Shown here: in pieces, positions 45,456 through 54,327 of the stretch
Position numbering within the stretch: position 1 is the stretch's first letter
Layout: each line of letters opens with the position of its first letter
Assembly: GCF_021354595.1 (NCBI RefSeq)
Contig: NZ_JADWYJ010000003.1
Location: 558,001-622,000, forward strand
Direction: 5' to 3'
Origin: Maribellus sp. CM-23
GTDB lineage: Bacteria > Bacteroidota > Bacteroidia > Bacteroidales > Prolixibacteraceae
Length of the DNA stretch: 64,000 bases
Made by a program: the position numbers and the translations under genes
Notes under the pieces: generated by a model
Told to the model about the DNA's origin: nothing
What the model saw: the letters and a program-made list of their open reading frames with translations, nothing else
Database searches by the model: none

Positions 45456-45457
45456 AA

Positions 45458-46882
45458 ATGCTGTTTAACTCCGTTGGATTCATAGGGTTTCTTACACTGG
45501 TATTTTTTCTTTACTGGGGCTTTTTTGCCCGGAACATCATGCGGCGAAACCTGTTTTTGCTTGCGGTAAGTTATTTCTTTTATAGTTGCTGGGATGTTCG
45601 TTTTTTGGGGCTGATTGTGTTGAGTTCGATCGTAGATTATAACTGCGGGCTTCAGATTGACCAAACCGACGACCGGAAAAAGAAAAAGCGCTTTCTGTTG
45701 ATCAGCATCCTGGTCAATCTCGGTATTTTAGGCTTTTTCAAATACTTTGGATTTTTTGCCGAAGAACTGAGTTTACTGGTGCAACAATTCGGGTATACAT
45801 TGCACCCGCTTACGCTGAACATTATTCTGCCGGTGGGAATCAGCTTCTATACTTTTCAGACTTTAAGCTATACGATCGATATTTACAAAGGCAAAATCCC
45901 CGCGACCCGCGACCTTGTCTCATTTTTTGCTTTTGTGGCATTTTTCCCGCAGCTGGTGGCCGGCCCCATTGAACGGGCTTCACATTTGCTACCTCAATTT
46001 CACGAAAGGAAAGTGTTCGATTACTCGGCCGCCGCGGATGGATTCCGAAGAATTCTCTGGGGATTGTTTGCCAAAGTGGCCGTGGCCGATACAGTGGCGC
46101 CACTGGTCGACCAGATCTTCAGTCATTCGGCGTCGGCAGGGTGGGGAACCTTGTTGCTGGGGGCCTTTCTTTTTGCGATTCAGATTTACGGCGACTTTTC
46201 GGGGTATTCGAATATCGCCATTGGGAGCGCTGCCTTGCTGGGCTTTCGCCTGATGGATAACTTCCGGCATCCGTATTTTTCACGGAACCTGCAGGAATTC
46301 TGGTCGCGCTGGCACATCAGTCTTTCCACGTGGTTTCGCGATTATGTGTACATTCCTTTGGGAGGTAACCGCTGCAGCAAAAAACGGCACGTGGTAAACA
46401 TATTGATAACGTTTGGGGTAAGCGGCCTTTGGCACGGTGCCAACTGGACTTTTATCGTCTGGGGTATTTTGCACGGCATCACTTACCTGGTTTCAAAACC
46501 TGCGATCGGTGCAAGGAAAAACACAAGTGTTCGGCTAAAAGATATGCTTTCCGTGGCTGTCACTTTTCTGGTAGTGAGTTTATTGTTTGTGATATTCAGG
46601 GCCGAAAATATCGGAGTGGCTTTTCATTACCTGGCGAACATGGTTTCATTGAAAGCCGGAAGTGTGGGGCCTTTTGAGCTGGCCGGAACAAAACAATGGC
46701 TCGAAGCTGCGTTTTTTACCTTTGTATTGATCCTGTCCGAATGGAAACAGCGAGAGAAAGCTTTTGCCTTAGATATTTCAGGATGGCCGGTAGTGCTAAG
46801 GATAGCCGGTTATTATTTTCTTTTGTTTTCGGTGTTGTACGCGTTTAGCAGCGACCGGCTGTTTATTTATTTTCAGTTTTGA
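45458..46882 (+). CDS. MBOAT O-acyltransferase (AlgI type)
   Basis: 474-residue polytopic enzyme that moves acyl groups across the inner membrane for O-acetylation of an exported polysaccharide. It has the AlgI/DltB arrangement of helices (VSFFAFVAFFPQLVAGPIER; FWSRWHISLSTWFRDYVYIP then LGGNR with His286) and the active-site histidine His326 in GVSGLWHGANWTF. AlgI of Pseudomonas acetylates alginate with AlgJ, AlgF and AlgX. Here the genes on both sides are a lyase-like lipoprotein (2 bp upstream) and an SGNH-like protein (1 bp downstream), so the complex would be a reduced version. The donor is probably acetyl-CoA. Confidence 0.93.
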   Translation: MLFNSVGFIGFLTLVFFLYWGFFARNIMRRNLFLLAVSYFFYSCWDVRFLGLIVLSSIVDYNCGLQIDQTDDRKKKKRFLLISILVNLGILGFFKYFGFFAEELSLLVQQFGYTLHPLTLNIILPVGISFYTFQTLSYTIDIYKGKIPATRDLVSFFAFVAFFPQLVAGPIERASHLLPQFHERKVFDYSAAADGFRRILWGLFAKVAVADTVAPLVDQIFSHSASAGWGTLLLGAFLFAIQIYGDFSGYSNIAIGSAALLGFRLMDNFRHPYFSRNLQEFWSRWHISLSTWFRDYVYIPLGGNRCSKKRHVVNILITFGVSGLWHGANWTFIVWGILHGITYLVSKPAIGARKNTSVRLKDMLSVAVTFLVVSLLFVIFRAENIGVAFHYLANMVSLKAGSVGPFELAGTKQWLEAAFFTFVLILSEWKQREKAFALDISGWPVVLRIAGYYFLLFSVLYAFSSDRLFIYFQF

Positions 46883-46883
46883 T

Positions 46884-47939
46884 ATGAAGAAAAGCTTGTT
46901 CAAAATAGGGTTGATAATCGTGTTTCCGTTGGTTCTGATCGGAATGATTAACTACGGAATTGATCCCGACTATCAATTGAACCGAAGCTATATAAAACCG
47001 CTGGTGAGTGCTTTGCTGGAGGGGAAAAACATTGCCGGTCCGGTGAATCTCAACTCGCGCGTTTTAAAAAAGGAATGGATGGCGGAGAGGGAAGTGTCTG
47101 AAGTGTTGGTGTTAGGCTCCAGCCGTACCCTGAACTTAAGCCATGAAGTTTTCCGCGGGAAAACCTTTTTCAATGCGTCAGTTACCAGTGGAAGTGTTGA
47201 GGACATGCTGGGATTCCTGGGAATTATTCTTGATAAGGGAAAATTTCCGGAAGAGATTATTGTTTGTGCCGACCAGTGGCTTTTCGGAGACCGGTTCAAC
47301 GATCAGGCGTGGCTCGGGCTGCGAAACGAAATTCATCGTTTTTGCGATGCTGCCGGAATGAAAGGGCTCGCAAGCCCGTGGCAAATGAAAAACGATTACC
47401 TAAAGGATCGGGTTGTAAAGATCTTTTCCGGGAGATACACCTTGCGCGCCATGCGTTTGCGGGGGAAAAGCGAACCTTTTGTTGTAAGCGACTCGCTTCT
47501 GGCTGGTAAAATGATGATTTTGCCGGATGGTGCCCGTAAACTTCCGGCCAAAATTGAGAATACTCCGTTGTACGAAAGCGAAGAACTGGCCTTGCAATAT
47601 TGCTACGGTAGCGCCGATGAAAACTTTAGCGATGTGCAGCCAGAAAAAATACAACAGCTGAGCAACATGCTGCACTTTCTAAAACAGCAAGGTTGCCGGG
47701 TAAGCGTGTTTATTCCGCCGTATCATCCCAAAGCGTTTGATTATTACCAAAAGTTGCCTGGCTACGAAGGTGTTTTCAAAGCAGAAGAAGCGGTGGCAGA
47801 AGTGGCCGCTCAATACCGGTTTCGCGTTATCGGTTCTTCTGATCCAAGCCAACTTTCTTTAAGCGGCAATGATTTCTACGACGGTGTTCATCTTAAGAAA
47901 GAAGCCATCAGCCGCTTGTTTAAAAGCAAAAATTGGTAG
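46884..47939 (+). CDS. SGNH-like protein, partner of the MBOAT acyltransferase
   Basis: 351 residues. The N-terminal hydrophobic segment (about 5-24, LFKIGLIIVFPLVLIGMINY) is a signal anchor and the rest should be periplasmic. Two elements recall SGNH/GDSL acyltransferases of the AlgJ/AlgX/DltD kind: LVLGSSRTLNLSHEVF (Ser79/Ser80, block I) and FYDGVHLKKEAISRL (Asp333, His336, the DxxH of block V). It probably takes the acyl group from the MBOAT protein and puts it on the glycan. The overall sequence is not close to any member I can name. It ends the three-gene unit that begins with the lyase-like lipoprotein. Confidence 0.75.
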   Translation: MKKSLFKIGLIIVFPLVLIGMINYGIDPDYQLNRSYIKPLVSALLEGKNIAGPVNLNSRVLKKEWMAEREVSEVLVLGSSRTLNLSHEVFRGKTFFNASVTSGSVEDMLGFLGIILDKGKFPEEIIVCADQWLFGDRFNDQAWLGLRNEIHRFCDAAGMKGLASPWQMKNDYLKDRVVKIFSGRYTLRAMRLRGKSEPFVVSDSLLAGKMMILPDGARKLPAKIENTPLYESEELALQYCYGSADENFSDVQPEKIQQLSNMLHFLKQQGCRVSVFIPPYHPKAFDYYQKLPGYEGVFKAEEAVAEVAAQYRFRVIGSSDPSQLSLSGNDFYDGVHLKKEAISRLFKSKNW

Positions 47940-48125
47940 ACAGTTTTTCCCTGATTAATGATTAAACCCTATAACTTGATTGTATCTACTTTTTTCTCGA
48001 TAAATATTTAATGCGAATATGAGTACATAGATGTGATTCCCAAAGATCTAAAGTTTTTCTTACTTCCCTTATTTCGCTACTCATTACTCAAATCTCATGA
48101 CTCGAGTCTAAATCTTTTTTTGAAT

Positions 48126-48160
48126 TTCATTCGTATTAAACCCTATGTATTTCGAATGAA
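48126..48160. repeat. Inverted repeat downstream of PBP1A
   Basis: TTCATTCG (48126-48133) and CGAATGAA (48153-48160) are perfect complements separated by 19 bp. No T run follows on either strand, so this is not a standard terminator. It may stabilise the 3' end of one of the two converging transcripts. Confidence 0.5.
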
Positions 48161-48166
48161 TAGAGG

Positions 48167-50566
48167 CTATCTCTTTTTATCCTTTTTCTTGAAAATGCCT
48201 TTGATTTTCTTCCAAAGCTGACCTTCGTCTTTGTCTTTTGCCTCGCGTTGACGGGTTTTTTCCAAATCCGATGGTTTCTCGTTTCGTTTGAAAATATCAG
48301 CCAGGTTGAAATCGTGTTTGGGCATATCAAGCACCTCCTTGTAACCTGGTTCGCTGAGCATGGCCAGCATTTCTTCACCAGGCAAGCCAAACGAACTGTT
48401 TTTCAGGCTGGAATATTTGCTGTCGCGGTAAGTTTTGTAAAAAAATTTTCCAACAATGGGCAGCGCCATGTAGGCTCCCTGTCCGTAGGTGGTGGTTCTG
48501 AAATGCACCCGCGGATCGTCGGCACCCACCCAGCAGCCGGTAACCAGTCTTGGAGTAAGCCCGATAAACCAGCCATCGGAGTTATTTTGTGTAGTACCCG
48601 TTTTTCCGGCAAACTCGCCGGGAATATTGTAAACCGTGCGAATGGTCCGGCCCGTACCTTCGTCAATTACCGCTTCCATCATTTTAATAATCGCGCGGCA
48701 ATTCTCGGGTGCTACCACCGGCGATCTTGAAATATTGGGTTCGAAGGTCTTCAGCACTTTCCCGTTTTTATCGGCGATCTGAACCAGGTAGTTGGCTTTT
48801 ACCGGAATCCCGTCGTTAACAAGGCCGGCAAAGGCTTCCACAATTTCTTTTAACGAAATGGAGGCTACGCCCAATGCCAGCGAAGGATATTCCGGCAGAT
48901 CGGCTGAAATGCCAAGATCCCGCGCAATTTCAATGGTTTCATCAATTCCGGCTTCAAGCAAAACATCCACCGAGATGGTATTGATCGACTTGGCCAAGGC
49001 ACCTTTCATGTTGTAATAGCCTTCGTAGTGGTCGTGCGAATTTCGCGGGGTCCAGTCGTCGTATTCCTTGTACACCTTTAGCTGATTGGGGAAATACGTA
49101 TCGGGCGGAATATTTTCTTCGAGGGCCGCCAGGTACACAAACGGTTTAAAGGTTGACCCGGTTTGCCGCGGAGCTTTTACATGGTCGTATTTAAAAAAGC
49201 GGTAATCGATACCGCCCACCCAGGCTTTTAATGTGGCTTCCTGCGGATCGATGGCAATAAAACCGGCGTTAAGCATTTTCAGGTAATGCTTTAGCGAATC
49301 GAGCCGGGTTACTTCTTTTGATTCCAAACCATCCCAGGTGAAAAGGGTAGTGTGCGTTTTGGCATTGTAGCTTGCCAGTTCTTCCTGGTAGCTTCTTCCA
49401 CTGGTGTTCTGGTTTTGTATGGCACTTTTCAGAATGGCGGGATCGGCTTTAAACATGTCGCGATCTTTCCAGTGGTTGTCAAAAACCTTCTGAAGGTCTT
49501 TCATGTATTCTTTTACCGACTGTTGCGCATAAACCTGCAGGTTGTAATCGAGGGTGGTTGTGATCTTTAAGCCATCAGTATAAAGGTTGTAATTTTCGCC
49601 TTTTTCGTTTTGATTATTGGAGCACCACTCCATCAACTCGGGCTTAAGCATTTCCACAAAATACGGCGCCGGTCCCTGGTTGTACGAAATCATCCGGTAG
49701 CGCACTCCCAGTGGTTTCTCTTTGTAAAATACGGCTTCTTCGGCACTCAGGTAGTTGTTTTTCAGCATCTGGTCGATTACCACATTGCGCCGTCCCAAAG
49801 CCCGTTCGGGGTGAAGCCGGGGATTGTAGTAATTGTTGGCCTTTAGCATTCCCACCAAAACTGCGGCTTCGTGCACATCGAGTTTGGCAGGCGCTTTCGA
49901 AAAGAAACGTTCAGCGGCTACTTCAATTCCAAAAGTGTTTTCAGCAAAAGGAACCGTATTCAGGTACAAAGCCAGAATTTCATTTTTTGAATAAATCCGC
50001 TCCAGCCGGTAAGCGATGATGGCTTCGCGCAGCTTGTTTACGGGCATCGATAAAGGGCCGTAGTTTACTCTGGGGAAAAGGTTTTTGGCGATTTGCTGAC
50101 TGATGGTACTTCCGCCACCCGAATGATCGTTACGCAGCACAACCGACTTTACCAGAACACGTAATAATGCAATTTCGTCGATGCCGCGGTGTTCGTAAAA
50201 ACGGGCATCTTCGGTGGCTACCAGTGCATTGATCACATTGGGCGAAATTTCTTCAAACGAAGCATAACTGCGGTTTTCCACGTAGTAACGCCCCAGTATT
50301 TGTCCGTCGGCAGAATATACTTCCGATGCCAGCGGGTTGTTGATGATCTGTAACTGGTCTTTTGAAGGAACGGGCCCAAGCACGCCTAAAAATACCAGGA
50401 TAAAAAACAAACAACCCAGTAAAAAGAATACAATGGCTGCTTTGCCGATCCACCTTAGAACAGGATATTTTTTTCCTGACTTTTTCGATTTCCCTTTTGA
50501 TGATTTTTTGGGTTTGCCGGTTGGTTTGTTGCCGGCAGAACTGCTATGTGTATTTTTTTTTGCCAC
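48167..50566 (-). CDS. Penicillin-binding protein 1A, bifunctional
   Basis: 799-residue class A PBP that polymerises and cross-links peptidoglycan. A basic cytoplasmic tail (about 1-33, rich in KS repeats) precedes the transmembrane anchor (about 40-64). The glycosyltransferase GT51 domain has the catalytic Glu119 in VATEDARFYEHRGID and GGGSTISQQIAKNLF. The transpeptidase domain has SxxK in RQTGSTFKPFVYLAAL, SxN in LAKSINTISVDVL and KTG in GEFAGKTGTTQNNSDGWFIG. The C-terminus is again basic (KKIKGIFKKKDKKR). A TATTTTTG box lies on the minus strand at 50623-50616, about 50 bp upstream. Single gene. Confidence 0.96.
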   Translation of the reverse strand: MAKKNTHSSSAGNKPTGKPKKSSKGKSKKSGKKYPVLRWIGKAAIVFFLLGCLFFILVFLGVLGPVPSKDQLQIINNPLASEVYSADGQILGRYYVENRSYASFEEISPNVINALVATEDARFYEHRGIDEIALLRVLVKSVVLRNDHSGGGSTISQQIAKNLFPRVNYGPLSMPVNKLREAIIAYRLERIYSKNEILALYLNTVPFAENTFGIEVAAERFFSKAPAKLDVHEAAVLVGMLKANNYYNPRLHPERALGRRNVVIDQMLKNNYLSAEEAVFYKEKPLGVRYRMISYNQGPAPYFVEMLKPELMEWCSNNQNEKGENYNLYTDGLKITTTLDYNLQVYAQQSVKEYMKDLQKVFDNHWKDRDMFKADPAILKSAIQNQNTSGRSYQEELASYNAKTHTTLFTWDGLESKEVTRLDSLKHYLKMLNAGFIAIDPQEATLKAWVGGIDYRFFKYDHVKAPRQTGSTFKPFVYLAALEENIPPDTYFPNQLKVYKEYDDWTPRNSHDHYEGYYNMKGALAKSINTISVDVLLEAGIDETIEIARDLGISADLPEYPSLALGVASISLKEIVEAFAGLVNDGIPVKANYLVQIADKNGKVLKTFEPNISRSPVVAPENCRAIIKMMEAVIDEGTGRTIRTVYNIPGEFAGKTGTTQNNSDGWFIGLTPRLVTGCWVGADDPRVHFRTTTYGQGAYMALPIVGKFFYKTYRDSKYSSLKNSSFGLPGEEMLAMLSEPGYKEVLDMPKHDFNLADIFKRNEKPSDLEKTRQREAKDKDEGQLWKKIKGIFKKKDKKR

Positions 50567-50780
50567 GCGACAAAAATAGTTTTAAATGGATGATTCTAAG
50601 TATAAAACTCACAATCAAAAATATTTATTATAAACTTTAAGATGTTTATTGTGAGAAAATAGTGTGAAAGATATTTCGTGGCGGATTGAAAGGGAGCGGA
50701 TTCTTAATTATTTGTTACCACAAAAGCCCCGGAATTTCATTTTTGATACAATTCAGAGTTCGTGCTGAGAACAGATTCAA

Positions 50781-50788
50781 TATGTTTG
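50781..50788 (+). promoter_or_regulatory. Possible -7 box of the 123-aa gene
   Basis: TATGTTTG, 28 bp before the ATG at 50817, with TTCG 18 bp further upstream as a partial -33 match. A second box TAGCTTTG overlaps just downstream (50789-50796). Confidence 0.45.
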
Positions 50789-50816
50789 TAGCTTTGAATG
50801 CTTTTAGCCGGAAATC

Positions 50817-51188
50817 ATGGAAAACAGTTTGAAATTATTGGGTGCAATTCTACTGGTTGCAGTTTATAGTTTCGGAATCAGTTCGGGTTCCGGATCGTAT
50901 ACTGCCGGTGCGTATTTGCCTGCCGATGATGTTCAGAGTGAAGTTTACTGGTCGGACGTTTCAAACAAGCTTTCTTTTCATTTTTCTGAATCGGAAAAAC
51001 TGGTTTCAGATATTCGAACCGGTTCTCCGCTTACCTTCAAAACATCGTTTGCCCAGTTTCTTGCTTTTGTCCAAACTTCGGGGCAGTTACTGGAATGCGG
51101 GTTTACTCAATACAAAAGAATTTCAGAAAACCTTCTGATACGCTACCGAAAAGCGGATATCATTTTTCCCTTTCATTATTTCTGGTAA
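50817..51188 (+). CDS. Small exported protein of unknown function
   Basis: 123 residues. The N-terminus (LKLLGAILLVAVYSFGISS) is a signal peptide or anchor. The rest is soluble, with a run of aromatic and serine residues (DVQSEVYWSDVSNKLSFHFS) and ends FPFHYFW. No family recognised. A plausible promoter and a start codon with normal codon use support it as a real gene. The next gene begins 94 bp downstream and has no obvious functional link. Confidence 0.65.
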   Translation: MENSLKLLGAILLVAVYSFGISSGSGSYTAGAYLPADDVQSEVYWSDVSNKLSFHFSESEKLVSDIRTGSPLTFKTSFAQFLAFVQTSGQLLECGFTQYKRISENLLIRYRKADIIFPFHYFW

Positions 51189-51282
51189 TCCATAAGAATT
51201 CATACGGAAATTTTTTGTGTGTTTTATGTGCATTGCAACAGGTGGTTGCAGTGTGGTTTATTAATCATTAATAAATACAATT

Positions 51283-51768
51283 ATGGATTCAGGAACTGCT
51301 ATCGTAGGACTGGTATTGGTCGCGATATCTGTTTTGCCCATTATCATATTAAACGGGAGAAGGGCTAAAAAAGGACGAGGAATGTTACAGTTACTAACAA
51401 ATGTGGCCAGTGAGCACAACTGTAAAATTTCGGAACATGAGTTTTGCGGTGATTACTGCGTTGGAATGGACAAAACAAATGGTTTTGTTTTTTTCGCAAA
51501 AGAAAAAGACGGACCAAGCGATGTTAAACATATAAATCTGGCTCAGGTAAAGACGTGCAAAGTCAACAATACGGGCCGGATCGTTACTTTTAAGAAACAG
51601 AACAACAAGATAATTGAACGCCTGTGCCTGGATTTTTACCCGAAAGAAAAGAATAAACCCGGCGTGGCATGGGAGTTTTACAATGCGGAAGAAAATCCGC
51701 AACTCAACGGAGAACTACAATCGGTTGAGAAGTGGGAACATGAAATTAATCGGTATCTGAAAGGATAA
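51283..51768 (+). CDS. Membrane-anchored protein of unknown function
   Basis: 161 residues. One N-terminal transmembrane helix (about 5-24, TAIVGLVLVAISVLPIIILN) is followed by a basic stop-transfer stretch (GRRAKKGRG) and a cytoplasmic domain. That domain has alternating beta strands (YCVGMDKTNGFVFFAKEKDG; TCKVNNTGRIVTFKKQNNKI) reminiscent of PH-like domains. No motif allows a functional name. A terminator follows 6 bp after the stop codon. Confidence 0.75.
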   Translation: MDSGTAIVGLVLVAISVLPIIILNGRRAKKGRGMLQLLTNVASEHNCKISEHEFCGDYCVGMDKTNGFVFFAKEKDGPSDVKHINLAQVKTCKVNNTGRIVTFKKQNNKIIERLCLDFYPKEKNKPGVAWEFYNAEENPQLNGELQSVEKWEHEINRYLKG

Positions 51769-51773
51769 AAAAG

Positions 51774-51804
51774 AAAAAGCGCTGTGGAATTCCACGGTGC
51801 TTTT
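51774..51804 (+). terminator. Intrinsic terminator after the 161-aa gene
   Basis: AAAAAGCGCTGTGG (51774-51787) pairs with CCACGGTGCTTTT (51792-51804), loop AATT, with two G-U pairs. A and T runs on both flanks could let it work for the converging DUF456 gene too. Confidence 0.82.
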
Positions 51805-51845
51805 CTGCTTTTGCTATGTTCTGTAAGCCATTCGATTGAAATATT

Positions 51846-52325
51846 TTACGTGAAAAACACCTTGATAAAATGCCAGGTCATTAACCCGGAAGCAATGAGT
51901 TTCAAAAGGGTTCCGAGCAAGAAACCCATAAAAGAACCAAAGCCTGATTTCAAAGCAGAGCCATGATCTTTTCCGGCCGTCAGTTCGCCAATTACCGCCC
52001 CCAGAAAAGGGCCAATAATAATTCCGAAAGGCGGGAAAAAGAACAACCCGATTACAAGTCCGATAAGACTACCCCAAACACCTCTTTTACTGCCGCCAAA
52101 GCGCTTGGTTCCCCAAACCGGTATGAGATAGTCGATCACATACACCACCACGGTAACAATTCCCCAAATAACCAGAAAGGTGGTGGAAAACTGGTAACGC
52201 GTTGTAAAGTGCAGCATCAGCAAGCCAATGTAACTCAGCGGAGGGCCCGGAATTACAGGTAAAACACAGCCTGCAATACCGGCTATCATAAACAGAGCTC
52301 CAAAAAAAACGAGTAGAAAATCCAT
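51846..52325 (-). CDS. DUF456 membrane protein
   Basis: 159 residues with four to five transmembrane helices. The glycine- and proline-rich pattern is that of DUF456: IAGCVLPVIPGPPLSYIGLL, FGGSKRGVWGSLIGLVIGLF, PFGIIIGPFLGAVIGEL and the late GSFMGFLLGTLLKL. Function unknown. The glycine-zipper-like helices suggest tight helix packing. The CPBP protease gene is 70 bp upstream on the same strand. Confidence 0.92.
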   Translation of the reverse strand: MDFLLVFFGALFMIAGIAGCVLPVIPGPPLSYIGLLMLHFTTRYQFSTTFLVIWGIVTVVVYVIDYLIPVWGTKRFGGSKRGVWGSLIGLVIGLFFFPPFGIIIGPFLGAVIGELTAGKDHGSALKSGFGSFMGFLLGTLLKLIASGLMTWHFIKVFFT

Positions 52326-52395
52326 GATCTCAATTTAATTGTTCGGGTTTAAAGATAGAGTTTTGATTTCGCTTGCTCGGAAATAATCGGTGAAC

Positions 52396-53220
52396 TCACG
52401 ATAATTTTCGGTTTTTGCGTAACCACGGAATGCTTGTGAGGATCATCAGTAAAACCGATAATCCGATAATCAGTCCGCTTTGGTAAAGCAACTGTTCTTT
52501 TTCCTGCAGATAGATCGGATGCTCCCTTATTTGCTGCCAGTAGGTTACCGAAAGAAGCACCAGCGTATTGTTGATCGAGTGCCCGATAATGGCGACCAGA
52601 ATGTTGTTGGTTCGCAGCATGAGCCAGCCAAGCAAAAGTCCCAGCACAAAGGTTGCCGGCATTTGCCACGGGTTGAGATGGAACAGTGAAAAGAGTAAAG
52701 CCGACATAAAAACAGCCACAAAACCATTGTAGTTTCGGCGGAATCCGTTCAGTAGCAATCCTCTGAAAATCAGTTCTTCGACAACGGGGGCAATAACCGA
52801 TACTTTCATAAACGCACCCATAAAGCCATAGTCGCCTTCAAAAATGCGGTTAAACAGCTCCCAAAACCACGGTGGTGGTGGCAGTAGTTGTTCCACTTTT
52901 GCATTTGCCACATCCAAAAAATTATGGGCGCCCCACAGAAATGCAACGATCGGCAGAAAAATAAGCGGGTTAAACAGTTTGAAGGGGAAGATCTGTAAAA
53001 CCGGGGATTTGGATTTGCGGATTCCGTACAAAAGAATAAACACCACCGAGCCAACTCCCAGCGCAATTTTCTTGATAGGGTTGTACAAATATTCCGAGCC
53101 GGTGTAATAATCGATCAATGCCAGCGGAAAATCAACAATGGTTTGGATGAAAATATACAGAATTACCAGGTGAATGCCCTGTAATATCGTGGGATAATAT
53201 TTTTGACGCGCCTCTTCCAT
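52396..53220 (-). CDS. CPBP-family intramembrane glutamic endopeptidase
   Basis: 274 residues with about eight helices. The catalytic motifs of the CPBP (Rce1-like, abortive-infection) family are present: VVEELIFRGLLLNGFRR with the Glu-Glu pair, FSLFHLNPWQMPATFVLGLL with the second-motif His, and GHSINN at the third. Such proteases cleave within the membrane. Bacterial members range from prenylprotein-like to bacteriocin self-immunity roles, and none can be assigned here. No bacteriocin-like peptide gene is seen next to it. It is followed by the DUF456 gene. Confidence 0.92.
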   Translation of the reverse strand: MEEARQKYYPTILQGIHLVILYIFIQTIVDFPLALIDYYTGSEYLYNPIKKIALGVGSVVFILLYGIRKSKSPVLQIFPFKLFNPLIFLPIVAFLWGAHNFLDVANAKVEQLLPPPPWFWELFNRIFEGDYGFMGAFMKVSVIAPVVEELIFRGLLLNGFRRNYNGFVAVFMSALLFSLFHLNPWQMPATFVLGLLLGWLMLRTNNILVAIIGHSINNTLVLLSVTYWQQIREHPIYLQEKEQLLYQSGLIIGLSVLLMILTSIPWLRKNRKLS

Positions 53221-53274
53221 AGGTCAACTAAGATACGTATTTCGGAAAAAGAACATTGTTCGACCACCAAAAAA

Positions 53275-53796
53275 TTATGAGTTGCCTCTTGCAGCCAGTT
53301 GCATGTTTGCCGTGCGGAAACTAAAATACCGCTGGGCTACGTAACTGTATATAACAACCAGCAAAGTAGTTATGAGTTTTGAAATGGGTGCGTACAGTTT
53401 GCAGTACTCCACAAAAAACTTCAGAAATACATAATTCAGAAAAATGGAGCCGGCCACTGTAACCAGGTAACGGAAGAGCTGAATACGTCCTTTTAACTCG
53501 GAGGCGGTAAACGTAACGTATTTTGCCAGCAGGAAGCCGGTTGTAAAAGTGATGGGAAAAACCATCAAAAATGCGGCAATGTGTGCACTTATGGCAACAA
53601 AGCCCAGTTCTACCACCTGCATGTCGAGTATGTACTGGTAGAAAATAAAGTAAAGGAGAAGATCGAACAGGGTGTTGGCCCCGCCGGTGGCCGCATACCG
53701 AAAAATTTCGGGGGGAATAAACTGCAGAAAAGGAAAATAAAACCAGTCGATAATTCTGGTTATGAACTCCCCGATAGACTCAAATAATTTCCTCAT
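53275..53796 (-). CDS. GtrA-family membrane protein
   Basis: 173 residues, four helices. The first helix after a short amphipathic lead (FLQFIPPEIFRYAATGGANT) and the loop FPITFTTGFLLAKYVTF are typical of GtrA, which is thought to help flip lipid-linked sugars. Members accompany glycosyltransferases or stand alone, as here. The C-terminal helix pair ends SYVAQRYFSFR, again a family feature. It lies 54 bp upstream of the CPBP gene on the same strand. Confidence 0.9.
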   Translation of the reverse strand: MRKLFESIGEFITRIIDWFYFPFLQFIPPEIFRYAATGGANTLFDLLLYFIFYQYILDMQVVELGFVAISAHIAAFLMVFPITFTTGFLLAKYVTFTASELKGRIQLFRYLVTVAGSIFLNYVFLKFFVEYCKLYAPISKLITTLLVVIYSYVAQRYFSFRTANMQLAARGNS

Positions 53797-53909
53797 GCAA
53801 TAACGTTGAATAGTGCAGTTTGACTACAAAGAAAAGAAAAGTATTGAAAAAACTTGTGTTTGGAAGAATGAAACTACTGCTAAGCCAGAGCTAAAGAAAT
53901 GTTCGGAAC

Positions 53910-54326
53910 CTACATTTCAGGCCGTCTGCGCATGTTCTTTTTCTCTGAATGTTGCTTTTTGCTTTCCACGCGTTTTATGCGCGAAGCAAGCGTAGGTTTG
54001 GTTTTGAATCTTTTCTTTGGCGGGGTAAGAGCTTTTTCAACCAGTTCGTAAAACAGCGCAGTAACTTTGGCCCGGTTGCGCAACTGGCTGCGTTCCACTT
54101 CTGAAACTAAAATCAGTTCACCTTCCGAGTTGATACGGTTTTTTAGTTTTTTGAAAAGAAGGTTTTTCTCATCGACAGAGAGTAGCTGTGAGTGTTCAAC
54201 CGAAAAACGTAGCTCAACCCGTGTATTTACTTTGTTTACGTTTTGTCCGCCGGGGCCACTGCTACGGCTGGCCGAAAAAGTACACTCGGCTTCCAGTTGT
54301 TTTTTTATTTCTTCGGAGAGCTGCAT
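53910..54326 (-). CDS. arfB: Alternative ribosome-rescue factor / peptidyl-tRNA hydrolase
   Basis: 138 residues. Carries the class I release-factor GGQ motif near the N-terminus (SSGPGGQNVNKVNTRVELRF, Gly26-Gly27-Gln28) and a basic C-terminal tail (RIKRVESKKQHSEKKNMRRR) that enters the mRNA channel of stalled ribosomes. It lacks the codon-recognition domains of RF1/RF2. ArfB (YaeJ) releases peptides from non-stop complexes. It begins 1 bp after the Crp/Fnr regulator gene ends, so the two are cotranscribed. Confidence 0.94.
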   Translation of the reverse strand: MQLSEEIKKQLEAECTFSASRSSGPGGQNVNKVNTRVELRFSVEHSQLLSVDEKNLLFKKLKNRINSEGELILVSEVERSQLRNRAKVTALFYELVEKALTPPKKRFKTKPTLASRIKRVESKKQHSEKKNMRRRPEM

Positions 54327-54327
54327 T

